From JADJOY01 sp016713535 [NCBI: Deltaproteobacteria bacterium] (GTDB lineage: Bacteria > JADJOY01), in NCBI GenBank assembly GCA_016713535.1, contig JADJOY010000013.1, positions 1 to 64,000 of the forward strand: a stretch of 64,000 bases of DNA, given 5' to 3'. Below are positions 1 to 8,556 of this stretch, piece by piece (within the stretch, counting starts at the first letter, position 1; the number at the start of each line of letters is the position of its first letter). A model generated the notes under the pieces. The model was not told the origin of the DNA. It made no database searches and worked only from the letters and a program-made list of their open reading frames with translations. Position numbers and translations under genes: made by a program.

Positions 1-92
1 GCGGCGCTTCGCTCGCGCTCGATTTCTTCACAGGCTCTCCGTCGGGCCGTGTTCGGATCGCGGGCAGACCGACGCTCCGACCACGCCCCGTG

Positions 93-108
93 GTAGAACA
101 CGTTCTAC
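93..108. promoter_or_regulatory. KstR-like palindromic operator
   Basis: A perfect inverted repeat, GTAGAAC-AC-GTTCTAC, lies 18 bases before the amidohydrolase start. Its core TAGAACACGTTCTA fits the published KstR consensus TNNAACNNGTTNNA, the operator of a TetR-family repressor of sterol and lipid catabolism in actinobacteria. The regulator here is unknown and no KstR homologue is in the window. The match is seen directly; regulation is inference. Confidence 0.5.
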
Positions 109-125
109 TCACGGGAGCGAGCGCC

Positions 126-1297
126 ATGAAGCGAGTGTTGATCATCTCGTCCGACTGCCACGCCGGCCCACCCCCGCCGGGCTACCGGCCCTACCTCGAT
201 CCCCAGTACCGCGACGCCTACGACCAGTCCCTCCACAGATGCTCAAGATCATCGAGGGCGGCAGAAGAAGACCCTGGCCGAGGTTCCTCGCGAGCTGGAA
301 ACAGGGGCACGTCGCCGAGGGCCTGCGCGGCGTCTTCGACTCGGCGACTCGCGACCGCGAGCTCGACGCCGACGGCATCGCCGGCGAGGTGATCTTCGCC
401 GACGGCGTCACCGACAAGAACTCGTGCCCGTTCGGCGCCGGACTCGCCATGCCCACCGAGGGCGTGGTTCCGGAGCTGCAGTGGGCCGGCGCGCGCGCCC
501 ACAACCGCTGGATCGCCGAGTTCTGCGCGCAGGCACCCGAGCGCCGCGCCGGGCTCGCCGCGGTGCCGATCTTCTGGGACGTCGACGAGGCGGTGCGCGA
601 GATCCACTGGGCCAAGGACCACGGCCTGCGCGGCATCCTGATCCCGCCGCTCTTCGGCTCGCGCCCGCCGCTCCACGCCGCCTGCTACGAGCCGATCTGG
701 AGCGCGTGCGAAGAGCTCGAGCTGCCGGTCCACACCCACGGCGGTGGTGCGCCCGACTACGGCGACCACCTCGGCACGGTCGGCATCTACGTCACCGAAT
801 ACGCGTGGTGGTCGGCGCCCGGTGTGGTTCCTGATCTGGGGCGGCGTGTTCGAGCGCCACCCGCGGCTCAGTTCGTGGTCACCGAGCTCGGCGCGAGCTG
901 GGTCCCTGAGCTCAAGGCGCTCATGGACCAGCGCTTCCGCGACACTCACTTCAACCAGAAGCTCGCCGACTTCCGCAGCCACCTGAAGATGAAGCCGAGC
1001 GAGTACTTCGACCGCAACGTGTCGGTGGGCGCCTCGGTGACCTCACGCGAGGACATCGAGAACCGCGCCGCGATCGGCGTCGGCAACCTCATGTGGGGCA
1101 GCGACTTCCCGCACCCCGAGGGGAGCTGGCCCGAGACCCGCCGATTCCTCGACGAGTCGTTCCGCGGCATCCCGGAAGGCGACGCGCGCACCATGCTCGG
1201 CCTCAACGCGGCACGGGTGTACGGGTTCGACCTCGCGAAGCTCGAACCCCTGGTGGAGCGCATCGGCCCCACGCCCGCCGACCTCGGCTTGACCTGA
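126..1297 (+). CDS. amidohydrolase family protein (TIM barrel), frameshifted as sequenced
   Basis: Amidohydrolase_2-type metal-dependent hydrolase; substrate unknown. The likely start is ATG 126 with GGGAG upstream, giving MKRVLIISSDCHAG, the usual family N-terminus. The frame then changes near 230-240. The main frame carries the family blocks AEFCAQAPERRAGLA, a His-rich metal motif HTHGGGAPDYGDH and the C-terminal SDFPHPEGSWPE. A second, compensated shift spans about 820-870, where RPVWFLIWGGVFERHPRL appears in another frame before FVVTELGASWVPEL resumes in the first. All conserved blocks are present, so this is either an intact gene with three consensus errors or a very young pseudogene. 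The KstR-like site and the crotonase and thioesterase-like genes nearby suggest a catabolic role, which is inference. Confidence 0.75.
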
Positions 1298-1351
1298 TCG
1301 GCTCGAGCCCCGCCGCGCTCCCCGCGCCGGACGGCGGACGCCGGTTCGCGG

Positions 1352-3319
1352 TCAGGTCCGCGGCGCCGGTCGCCCGATCAGCGCGTCGACGGCGCCGAGC
1401 AGCTTCTGCGAGTGGAACGGCTTCGCGAGCACCGTCGCGTTCCTCGGGATCTCGCCCGCCCCCTCGGCGTAGCCCGAGATGAAGAGCACTCCTCGCACTC
1501 GCCCGCCCGCGGTGAGCTCGCGCGCCAGGGCGACGCCGGACTTGCGCGGCATGAGCACGTCGGTGACGAGCAGGTCGAAGGGCTGCTCCTGGCGCGAGGC
1601 GACCTCGAGCGCGTCCACGCCGTCGCAGGCCTCCGCCACCACGTAGCCAGCGGCGCAAAGCTCGCGAACCAGCACGCGCCGGAGCGCCGGCTCGTCCTCG
1701 ACGAGCAAGATCGAACGCGAATCGGCGAGCGGCACCGGTGAAGCGCCGCCGGGGACCGGGTCGAGCGGCATCTCGCCTTCGCCCCGCGGGAGCACGATCC
1801 GGAACGTCGTCCCGCACCCAGGCGCGCTGCGCACGTCGATCGCGCCACCGGCCTGGCTCACGATCCCGAACACGGTCGAGAGCCCGAGCCCGGTTCCCTT
1901 GCCATGCTCCTTGGTGGTGAAGAAGGGCTCGAAGATCCGCTCGCGGACCTCGGCGCTCATCCCCACTCCGGTGTCGCTCACCACCAGCTCGACCGCGCCG
2001 TGGGCGAAGCGCGCCGGCCCGCCGAACTCCGCGCCGCTCGTGTTGCGGGTGACGAGCTTCACCGTGCCGCCGTCCGGCATCGCGTCGCGGGCGTTGACAC
2101 ACAGGTTCGCGACCACCTGCTCGAGCTGGCCCGGATCGCCCACCACCCAGCCGAGGTCGGGATCTCCCATCACCTCGATGGCGATGTGCTCACCGAGGAC
2201 CCGCTGCAGCATCCGGTGCATACCCTCGAGCAGCTCGTCGAGGCGCACCGCGCGCGGCGCGAGCACCTGTTTGCGGCTGAACGCCAGGAGCTGGCGCGTG
2301 AGATCGCTGGCGCGCTGCGCGGCCTTGTTGACCTCGAGGAGGTCCTCGTGGGCCGGGGTCGCGGCCGGCAGCGTCGTCATCGCGAGCTCGAGGCTGCCGA
2401 AGATCACGGTGAGCAGGTTGTTGAAGTCGTGCGCCACGCCGCCCGCGAGGCGCCCCAGGGCCTCCATCTTCTGCGCATGGCGCATCTCCGCCTCGAGGTG
2501 ACGCTCGCGGGTGACGTCGCGGAAGCTCCACACCCGCCCACCGCGATGGCCTGGCGCGACGAGCGGCATCGAGTAGCGCTCGAACACCCGCCCGTCGTGG
2601 AGCTCGACGCGGTCGACGAGCTGCTGATCGGGCGCCGCCCGCTGCGCCTCGACGCGGCGCGCGTGGTCGTCACGGTCGCGCACCCGGTCGAGCATGAGGG
2701 CGAGCAGCTCGTGGGCGTCGCCACCCTCGACGTCGCTCGCCTCCAGGCCCCACATGCGCAGGAAGCGGGCGTTGAAGCTCGCGACGCGACCGGCGGCGTC
2801 GATGGCGAGGATGCCGTCGGTGGAGGACTCGAGGGTCGCGGTGAGCAACGAGTTGGCGCGGGCGAGCTCGGTGGTGCGCTCGGCGACGCGCTCGCCGAGG
2901 AGTCGGTTGGCGTCGCGCAGCACGCGCTCGGCGTCGCGCCGCTCGGTGACGTCGACGAAGGCACCGATCAGACCGACCGCCAGGCCACCGCGGTCGGCGA
3001 GCACGCGCTTCGTGACGACCACGTCGCGCCGGCCGCGCCCCGCCGACACGATCGGCGCCTCGTAGATCTGCTCTTCACCGCGCTCGTAGAGAGCGGCGTC
3101 GGCCGCGGCGTAACGATCGGCGAGGTCCGCCGGGTGCACGTCGTGGACCGTCTTGCCGAGGATCCTGTCCCGGGTGATCCCCGTGAACGTCTCGTATTCG
3201 CGGTTGATCCCGATGAAGCGCCCGGCGACGTCCTTCACGAAGACGGGGGTGGGGATCGCGTCGAGGAACTCCGACGTCGCGATCGACTCGAGCACCCCGG
3301 CGTTCTCTGCTCGGCACAC
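1352..3319 (-). CDS. PAS-PAS hybrid sensor histidine kinase with receiver domain
   Basis: A 655-residue soluble hybrid kinase with no membrane segment seen, so it probably senses a cytosolic signal. Domains in order: PAS about 13-125 ending in DVTERR, a short coiled linker, a second PAS about 158-272, a HisKA dimerisation helix with the phospho-acceptor His297 in GGVAHDFNN, a HATPase domain with N box (NLCVNARDA, about 405-413), G box DTGVGM (Asp449) and GKGTGLGL, then a receiver domain from about 535 with acidic pocket EDE, phospho-acceptor Asp587 (VTDVLMP) and Lys633. The HDFNN type is common in orphan phosphorelay kinases. No cognate response regulator lies next to it, so output is unknown. 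Start chosen at the first Met before the PAS domain. Confidence 0.9.
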   Translation of the reverse strand: MCRAENAGVLESIATSEFLDAIPTPVFVKDVAGRFIGINREYETFTGITRDRILGKTVHDVHPADLADRYAAADAALYERGEEQIYEAPIVSAGRGRRDVVVTKRVLADRGGLAVGLIGAFVDVTERRDAERVLRDANRLLGERVAERTTELARANSLLTATLESSTDGILAIDAAGRVASFNARFLRMWGLEASDVEGGDAHELLALMLDRVRDRDDHARRVEAQRAAPDQQLVDRVELHDGRVFERYSMPLVAPGHRGGRVWSFRDVTRERHLEAEMRHAQKMEALGRLAGGVAHDFNNLLTVIFGSLELAMTTLPAATPAHEDLLEVNKAAQRASDLTRQLLAFSRKQVLAPRAVRLDELLEGMHRMLQRVLGEHIAIEVMGDPDLGWVVGDPGQLEQVVANLCVNARDAMPDGGTVKLVTRNTSGAEFGGPARFAHGAVELVVSDTGVGMSAEVRERIFEPFFTTKEHGKGTGLGLSTVFGIVSQAGGAIDVRSAPGCGTTFRIVLPRGEGEMPLDPVPGGASPVPLADSRSILLVEDEPALRRVLVRELCAAGYVVAEACDGVDALEVASRQEQPFDLLVTDVLMPRKSGVALARELTAGGRVRGVLFISGYAEGAGEIPRNATVLAKPFHSQKLLGAVDALIGRPAPRT

Positions 3320-3468
3320 GGGAACGCCTTTCGGAGGGAGGACTCGAGCCGCGGCGCGCGGTCCGCCGTGCGCGCCAACGAGACGAGTGCATCACGTTCG
3401 CGCCGCGTGAACAAGGGCGGCCGGACGGTGGCGCTCGCGGACGGCGCAAGTGCGAGCGTCGAACGCGC

Positions 3469-3987
3469 TCAGCGCTTCTTGGGGATCCAGGCCCAGGTCA
3501 TGGCGCAGCGGATCGGTTCCTCGCCGGACTCGTCTCTCACCTCGACGGGCACCAGGACCTCGCCCTTGGGGTCGGCGAAGAGGCGCTCGATCTGCTCGGG
3601 AGCGAGCTGGGCGGTGGCAACCAGGCCACCCTGCGCGCGGCGCAGGTAGTCGATCGACATCGTCTTGATGAGCGGCAGCTTGTCGTCGGGCAGGTTCATG
3701 CCGACGACGAAGCCGGTGGCGGTCTCGGCGAGCAGCGCCATCGCCGCGGCGTGGACGCCGCCGATGTGGTTCTGGACCTTGCCGCGGTTGGCGATCGCCA
3801 CCACCACGCGCTCCGGGCTCAGCTCACGGAACTCGAGCCCGGCGGTGCCGGCGAAGCGCACCGCGCGACCGAGCGCCTTCGAGCGGACCCACGACCTGAG
3901 CGGCGGCGGGACGCGATCGAGGCTGCCAACGGTGCGGGCCATGCGGTTGGGTGAGCGGGCGGCGCCGCTCGTGGTGGCGTTGGACAT
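3469..3987 (-). CDS. DUF4442/PaaI-like hotdog-fold thioesterase
   Basis: A 172-residue protein resembling DUF4442, a hotdog-fold family related to acyl-CoA thioesterases. The core N-H-x-G-G-V-H-A-A-A-M-A-L-L-A-E block (about residues 73-89) matches the helix and loop where these enzymes bind the thioester, and SIDYLRRAQG follows as the next strand. There are no membrane segments or signal peptide. It precedes the crotonase gene on the same strand, so a shared role in acyl-CoA metabolism is plausible. Specific substrate unknown. Confidence 0.75.
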   Translation of the reverse strand: MSNATTSGAARSPNRMARTVGSLDRVPPPLRSWVRSKALGRAVRFAGTAGLEFRELSPERVVVAIANRGKVQNHIGGVHAAAMALLAETATGFVVGMNLPDDKLPLIKTMSIDYLRRAQGGLVATAQLAPEQIERLFADPKGEVLVPVEVRDESGEEPIRCAMTWAWIPKKR

Positions 3988-4032
3988 GGTCCCCTCCGGG
4001 TCCGGTCAGGCCGGGCCTGAACTTCACAAATT

Positions 4033-4096
4033 GCCAGTGAAAATTACCACAGATCGCTATTGAAAATCATCACTTTACGCCATTGAAAATCGTCAC
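4033..4096. repeat. three 18-bp direct repeats, 23-bp period (possible IS21-type end)
   Basis: Three related 18-mers begin at 4033, 4056 and 4079: GCCAGTGAAAATTACCAC, GCTATTGAAAATCATCAC and GCCATTGAAAATCGTCAC. They lie in an A+T-rich patch between the thioesterase-like and crotonase genes. Regularly spaced repeats of this kind occur at the ends of IS21-family elements, so this may be a relic end. A regulator-binding array is the alternative. Confidence 0.6.
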
Positions 4097-4150
4097 AATC
4101 TGCTTTCACCCGAGCGCCGGATCGCTGGAGAATACGGCCAAAACACGCTC

Positions 4151-4954
4151 TCAGTCCTCGTAGACCGGCTTGCGCCGCTCTTTGCGGGCCTTGAGCGCCT
4201 CCTCGAGGTTCCGGGTGGTGAGGCGGACGAGGAGCTGGTTGCGGTTCTCGAGGTCGATGGCGGCGCGCAGGCTGCCGCACTCGAGGCTCGACCACATGAC
4301 CTCCTTGGTCATGGCGACGCCGTGGCCGCTGTACTCGGCGATGCGCTCGCCGAGCTCGATCGCCGCCGGCAGCAGCGCCTCGTCGTCGACGACCCGCGAC
4401 ACCAGCCCGATCCGCTCCGCCTCCTCCGCATCCACCTCCCGCCCGCTCAGGATGATCTCGTTGGCGCGCGACGAGCCGATCTGGCGCGGCAGCAGGTAGC
4501 TCACGCCGAGCTCGGTGCCGGTGAGCCCGTTGCGGATTCCGGCGGCGCAGAAGCGCGCCGAGCGTGCCGCGATGCGGATGTCGGCGCCGAGGGGCAGGCA
4601 CATGCCGCCGCCGAAAGCCGGGCCGTTGATGGCGGCGATGATCGGCTGCGGGATGTCGCGCATCGCCGGCACGATGTTCGCCATGAACGACATCGCCCGC
4701 GTCGCGAGGCGAGCCATGGTGAGGCCGTCGGTGTTGGGTGGCAGCCCCACGTACTCGAGGTTCATGCCCGAGCAGAAGCCCTTCCCCGCTCCGGTCAGCA
4801 CCACCGCGTAGCACTCGTTGTCCTTGCCGACCTCGGCGAGGGCGTCGTAGAGCGCCCCCACCAGCTCGAACGACATCGAGTTGAGCGTACCGGGGTCGTC
4901 GAGCGTGATCACGCTCACCCGCGGCCGCACCTTCTCCACCCGCGCCATCGTCAT
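4151..4954 (-). CDS. enoyl-CoA hydratase/isomerase family (crotonase)
   Basis: A 267-residue crotonase, the normal size for the family. It has the first oxyanion-hole block GKGFCSGMNL (about residues 57-66), the second oxyanion block INGPAFGGGMCLPLGADIRIA (starting about 109) and the catalytic-face segment IRNGLTGTELG, where Glu148 is placed to act as acid/base. These enzymes hydrate, isomerise or cleave acyl-CoA thioesters in beta-oxidation-like pathways. Substrate cannot be read from sequence. Start at ATG 4954; a second Met at codon 3 would also serve. Confidence 0.88.
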   Translation of the reverse strand: MTMARVEKVRPRVSVITLDDPGTLNSMSFELVGALYDALAEVGKDNECYAVVLTGAGKGFCSGMNLEYVGLPPNTDGLTMARLATRAMSFMANIVPAMRDIPQPIIAAINGPAFGGGMCLPLGADIRIAARSARFCAAGIRNGLTGTELGVSYLLPRQIGSSRANEIILSGREVDAEEAERIGLVSRVVDDEALLPAAIELGERIAEYSGHGVAMTKEVMWSSLECGSLRAAIDLENRNQLLVRLTTRNLEEALKARKERRKPVYED

Positions 4955-4985
4955 CGCCGTCTCCGTCTCCGTCTCGCGGCCGCGT

Positions 4986-5507
4986 TCAGCCGTTACCCGC
5001 CTTGGCGCGGATCTTGTGGATTCGTTCGCGGAGCTTGGCGCTCTCGGCCAGCTCGCCCGCGGCCTCGAGCTCGGCCGCGTGCCTCTCGAGCAGCGCGACG
5101 GTGGCGAGCGGATGGCCGGGATCGATCCGCTCCTCGTCGTCGGCGATCGGTGCGGTGGTGGCGGGAAGCAAGAGCACCGCGAGAACCGAAAGCGCGAACG
5201 GTACCAAGACCACCGCGTGCGCCGTGAAGCCGGTTCGCAACGACGTCACGATCGCGAAGACCGTGAACGTGACGGCCGCGGACCAGGTATTCGGGTCGCG
5301 CGGCCGCCCGCGGAACCCCATGTAGAATGCGCCGGCCCCGACCAACCACACGGCGATCTCGAGACGGTCGAGACGCGCTGGGAGCGGCGCCGAGAGGATC
5401 GAAGCGATCCTCAGCACCAGCGGAAACAGGAGAAACCACGTGACGGCGCGCATCACGCGCGCGAGCTCGCCGCCCACCGGATCCGCGTTGCTCGGCTCGC
5501 TCGCCAT
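4986..5507 (-). CDS. small integral membrane protein of unknown function
   Basis: A 173-residue protein with about four hydrophobic segments: VTWFLLFPLVLRIASIL, IAVWLVGAGAFYMGF, a segment around residue 85, and AVVLVPFALSVLAVLLL. A charged C-terminal helix follows, rich in Glu, Ala and Arg (HAAELEAAGELAESAKLRER), which may form a coiled coil in the cytoplasm. No family is recognised. It ends 31 bases upstream of the crotonase start on the same strand, so the two could be co-transcribed. Confidence 0.6.
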   Translation of the reverse strand: MASEPSNADPVGGELARVMRAVTWFLLFPLVLRIASILSAPLPARLDRLEIAVWLVGAGAFYMGFRGRPRDPNTWSAAVTFTVFAIVTSLRTGFTAHAVVLVPFALSVLAVLLLPATTAPIADDEERIDPGHPLATVALLERHAAELEAAGELAESAKLRERIHKIRAKAGNG

Positions 5508-5580
5508 GACGCTTCCTGGCCGCCCTCGGACCGCCGCGGCGCGGCCGTTTTAGCACGCGCTCCGCCTCGCGCCGCCCGCC

Positions 5581-6789
5581 ATGCCCACCTCGTCGAAGCG
5601 CCGCGCGGCGCCAGCCCGAGCAGCCCCCATGCCGCGCGGCATCGAGGTGCCCCCGCAGCGGCTCGCGGCGACCCGCGACGCGCTCCAGGACTGGTTCCGC
5701 GCCGGCCACCGCGACCTGCCGTGGCGGCGCACCCGCGACCCGTACGCGATCTTGATCTCCGAGGCGATGCTCCAGCAGACCCGCGTGGAGACGGTGATCC
5801 CGTATTACGAGCGCTTCCTCGCGAAGCTGCCGAGCTTCGCGGCGCTCGCCGCGGCGCCCCACGACGACGTGATGGCGCTGTGGGCCGGGCTCGGCTACTA
5901 CCGCCGCGCCGCGAGCCTCCAGGCGTGCGCGCGCGCCGTCGTCGAGCGCCACGGTGGCGAGCTGCCGCGCGACGAGGAGGCGCTCCTCGCGCTCCCTGGC
6001 GTCGGCGCCTACACCGCCGGCGCCTTGCGCTCGATCGCGTTCCACGAGGAAGCGGCGCTCGTCGACGGCAACGTGGTGCGGGTGCTGTCGCGGCTGTTCC
6101 GGATCCAGGACGGGCTCGGCGCCGCGCGCGCCGAGGTGTGGCGGATCGCCGGGTTGCTGGTGCGGGGCGCGCGGCCGTCCGACCTGAACCAGGGCCTGAT
6201 GGAGCTGGGCGCGACGGTGTGCACGCCGCGCAAGCCGCGCTGCGAGGGGTGTCCGCTCGCGGCGCGCTGTGACGCGAAGGCGGCCGGCGACGCCGAGTCG
6301 TTCCCCACGGGCAAGACCCAGAGCGCGGTGCGAGCGATGGCGCTCGAGCTCGCCTGGATCGAGCGTGACGGCGCGGTGCTGCTCGTGAAGCGGCCCGCCG
6401 TCGGGCTGTGGGCGGGGCTCTGGGATCTGCCGTCCCACGAGAGCGACGTCGACGCGGGCGCGAGCCCCGGGGAGATCGCGAGCCGCATCGGCTCGCGCCT
6501 CGCGCTCGCGATCGAGCTCGAGAGCGAGCTGGCGCGGTGCGTCCACGTGCTCAGCCACCGGCGTGTGGAAGCGCGGGTGTGGCGAGCACGGCTCGCGAGC
6601 GAGCGGGTCGCGGAGCGCGCCGAAGAAGGCGGCGAGGCGCCGCTTCGCTGGATGCCGATCGAAGAGCCGCAAAGCCGCGGCACCTCGACGCTCACGCGCC
6701 GCCTGTGGAAGGACGTGCTCGAGGCGCGCCGCCGCCCGGCGCTCTTCGACGCCGCGGCTCCGCGGACGAGAGCGCGCGGACGCGAGTGA
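5581..6789 (+). CDS. mutY: A/G-specific adenine glycosylase
   Basis: MutY removes adenine mispaired with 8-oxoguanine and so prevents G:C to T:A transversions. The 402-residue protein has catalytic Glu61 in SEAMLQQT, the helix-hairpin-helix LPGVGAYTAGAL (about 138-149) and catalytic Asp162 in VDGNVVRVLSRLF. The [4Fe-4S] cluster cysteines Cys214, 221, 224 and 230 have the family spacing C-x6-C-x2-C-x5-C. A NUDIX-like 8-oxoG recognition domain (about 240-380) contains the VGLWAGLWDLPSHE box. Start ATG 5581; the basic tail before residue 20 is not conserved, so ATG 5629 is an alternative. Confidence 0.95.
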   Translation: MPTSSKRRAAPARAAPMPRGIEVPPQRLAATRDALQDWFRAGHRDLPWRRTRDPYAILISEAMLQQTRVETVIPYYERFLAKLPSFAALAAAPHDDVMALWAGLGYYRRAASLQACARAVVERHGGELPRDEEALLALPGVGAYTAGALRSIAFHEEAALVDGNVVRVLSRLFRIQDGLGAARAEVWRIAGLLVRGARPSDLNQGLMELGATVCTPRKPRCEGCPLAARCDAKAAGDAESFPTGKTQSAVRAMALELAWIERDGAVLLVKRPAVGLWAGLWDLPSHESDVDAGASPGEIASRIGSRLALAIELESELARCVHVLSHRRVEARVWRARLASERVAERAEEGGEAPLRWMPIEEPQSRGTSTLTRRLWKDVLEARRRPALFDAAAPRTRARGRE

Positions 6790-6900
6790 GCGCGCTCGAT
6801 CGCTGCAGCGGGCTTCGTCGGCTGCGAGAGCGGGCGGGCACAGGGCCCGCCCCTACCCTCGTCACATCGGGCGCGCGGCTCGTCTGCTTCCGCGACCTGG

Positions 6901-7629
6901 CTACCCCGTCTTCACCACCCACTCGGGCGGGATGCGAGCGAGGAGCGAGGTGAAGCCACGCTCGAGGAGCGCCGCGTCGCGCGACTCGACGGTGACCATC
7001 ACCTTGTACTCGTCGAAGTTCCACGTCGGGTAGCTGCCGATGTCGATCCCGGGGAACTCGTTCACCACGGCGGTGAGCGTGTCCGCGATCGCGCTCTCGA
7101 ACGCGTTGACGTAGAGCCGCTTGAGGTGGAAGGGCTCGTCGCGGAAGCGCTCGCGGATGGCGTGGAACTTCTGCTCGAGGATCTCGGGCACGCCGGGCAG
7201 CACGTAGACGTTGTGGAAGAGCACCACCGGGTAGAAGAGCCCCTCGGCCTCGACCAGCTCGGCGCCGTCGGGCACCAGGGCCATGCGCAGCCGCGCCGTG
7301 CTCACCTCGCCCTGGTAGTGCTTGCGCAGGATCGCCTCGAGCACCGGGTGGTGGACCGCGGTGACGCCGAAGCCGTGGCTGATGCCGTCCATCGTCACGT
7401 CGTCGTGGGTCGGTCCCACGCCACCCGAGGTGAACACGAAGTCGTGGGAATCGGAGAGGGCGCGTGCCTCGCGCCCGATGGTCTCGACGTCGTCGAGGAT
7501 CGACACGATGCGCGCCACCTGCACCCCGAGGGCGCGCAGCTCGCGGCACAGGAAGTACGAGTTCCGGTCGTGGACCTTGCCCGACAGGACCTCGTTACCG
7601 ATGACCAGGATCGCGGCGGTTCGCGGCAT
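6901..7629 (-). CDS. CinA-like molybdopterin-binding domain protein
   Basis: A 242-residue stand-alone MoCF_biosynth (MoaB/Mog-like) domain, as in the N-terminal half of CinA. It opens with AAILVIGNEVLSGKVHDRN and carries the ligand-binding block TSGGVGPTHDDVT (about residues 66-78) and the loop VYVLPGVPEILEQKF. The C-terminal nicotinamide-nucleotide amidase half of full CinA is absent, so it should not be called a complete CinA. Related short proteins are annotated as competence/damage-inducible protein A or as FAD synthetase-like domains; the biochemical role is unsettled. It sits tail to tail with mutY. Confidence 0.8.
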   Translation of the reverse strand: MPRTAAILVIGNEVLSGKVHDRNSYFLCRELRALGVQVARIVSILDDVETIGREARALSDSHDFVFTSGGVGPTHDDVTMDGISHGFGVTAVHHPVLEAILRKHYQGEVSTARLRMALVPDGAELVEAEGLFYPVVLFHNVYVLPGVPEILEQKFHAIRERFRDEPFHLKRLYVNAFESAIADTLTAVVNEFPGIDIGSYPTWNFDEYKVMVTVESRDAALLERGFTSLLARIPPEWVVKTG

Positions 7630-7753
7630 CGCGGCGGCTCGTGCGGGGCGCGCCGTGAGCCGCGCGCCGCGCCCGAGTCTACGCGAGGGCCGCGACCCTC
7701 GTCACACCGGCGGAGCGTGCTCGCGCGCGGCCGCTCGCCGCCGCGCGCGACGA

Positions 7754-8431
7754 TCAGTAGCTGCGGGTCGGCGGCGGCACGTACTTGGGGGCCGCGAGCA
7801 ACGCGTAGGTGAGCCCCATGTGCCAGTTGAGCACGGGGATGCCGTCGGTCGCGCCGATCGTGAACTCGGTGCCCACCGAGAGGTCGCGGTTGAACGCGAT
7901 GTCGCCGCCGAGCACGAAGCCGAAGATCGCGTCGGTGCTGCTGTCGTCGGAATCATCGAGGCTCGCGTGGGTGAACCCCACCGAGAAGCCCGCGTAAGGC
8001 GTGAGGCCGAGGTTGCCCGACTCGAAGCGGTGCCCGACCAGCGGCCCGAAGGCGAGGCTCTCGGAGTCGATGTCGCCGATGCCGATGTCGAGGGCGCCGA
8101 ACACGGAGAGCAGCACCGGCATCTGGTTCGACTGCTCGAGGACCTGGAACTTGGTGCCGAAGCCGAACTGGAACTCGTCGGCGTCACCGAAGGCGCCGCC
8201 GAGCTGGGCGCTCACCGACATCTGGTCGAGGACGCTGTAGCGGCCGCGGATCATGAGCGCCACGTCGGTGAAGTCGAGATCGCCGTCGTGGATCACGCCG
8301 ATCGTGGGATAGAGGATGAAGGTGCCGGCGGGCTCGACCTGCGGGCGCTGGGCCGGCACGGCGAACTGGGCGTGCGCGGTGCCGGCGAGCGCGGCGCACG
8401 TGACGAGACAGAGTGCTGCGATCCGTTTCAT
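7754..8431 (-). CDS. outer-membrane beta-barrel protein
   Basis: A 225-residue exported protein. The signal peptide MKRIAALCLVTCAALAGTAHA is followed by a mature start QFAVPAQRPQVEPAGTF. The rest alternates short amphipathic strands ending in aromatic residues with acidic turns (for example HDGDLDFTDVAL and GDADEFQFGFGTKF), the pattern of a small barrel of perhaps eight to ten strands. It ends in an aromatic residue (PPTRSY), as expected for recognition by the BAM complex. No specific porin family is recognised. Its promoter region contains a palindrome, entered separately. Confidence 0.75.
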   Translation of the reverse strand: MKRIAALCLVTCAALAGTAHAQFAVPAQRPQVEPAGTFILYPTIGVIHDGDLDFTDVALMIRGRYSVLDQMSVSAQLGGAFGDADEFQFGFGTKFQVLEQSNQMPVLLSVFGALDIGIGDIDSESLAFGPLVGHRFESGNLGLTPYAGFSVGFTHASLDDSDDSSTDAIFGFVLGGDIAFNRDLSVGTEFTIGATDGIPVLNWHMGLTYALLAAPKYVPPPTRSY

Positions 8432-8476
8432 GGATGCTCTCCTCTTCCGTTCAGATCGAAGAAGCACGATCGTGGG

Positions 8477-8506
8477 ACCGTATTCCTCGCTGACACGGCG
8501 TGTCAA
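8477..8506 (-). promoter_or_regulatory. sigma-70-like promoter overlapped by a palindrome
   Basis: Reading toward the beta-barrel gene, TTGACA (8506-8501) and TACGGT (8482-8477) are 18 bases apart, about 45 bases before the start codon. The perfect palindrome TGACAC-GGC-GTGTCA (8491-8505) covers the -35 element and part of the spacer, where a bound repressor would block RNA polymerase. The binding protein is unknown. Confidence 0.5.
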
Positions 8507-8556
8507 TCGGTGACGCGTCGCGCCGCCTCGCGCGGCCCGGAGCGCGCTCACGCCGC

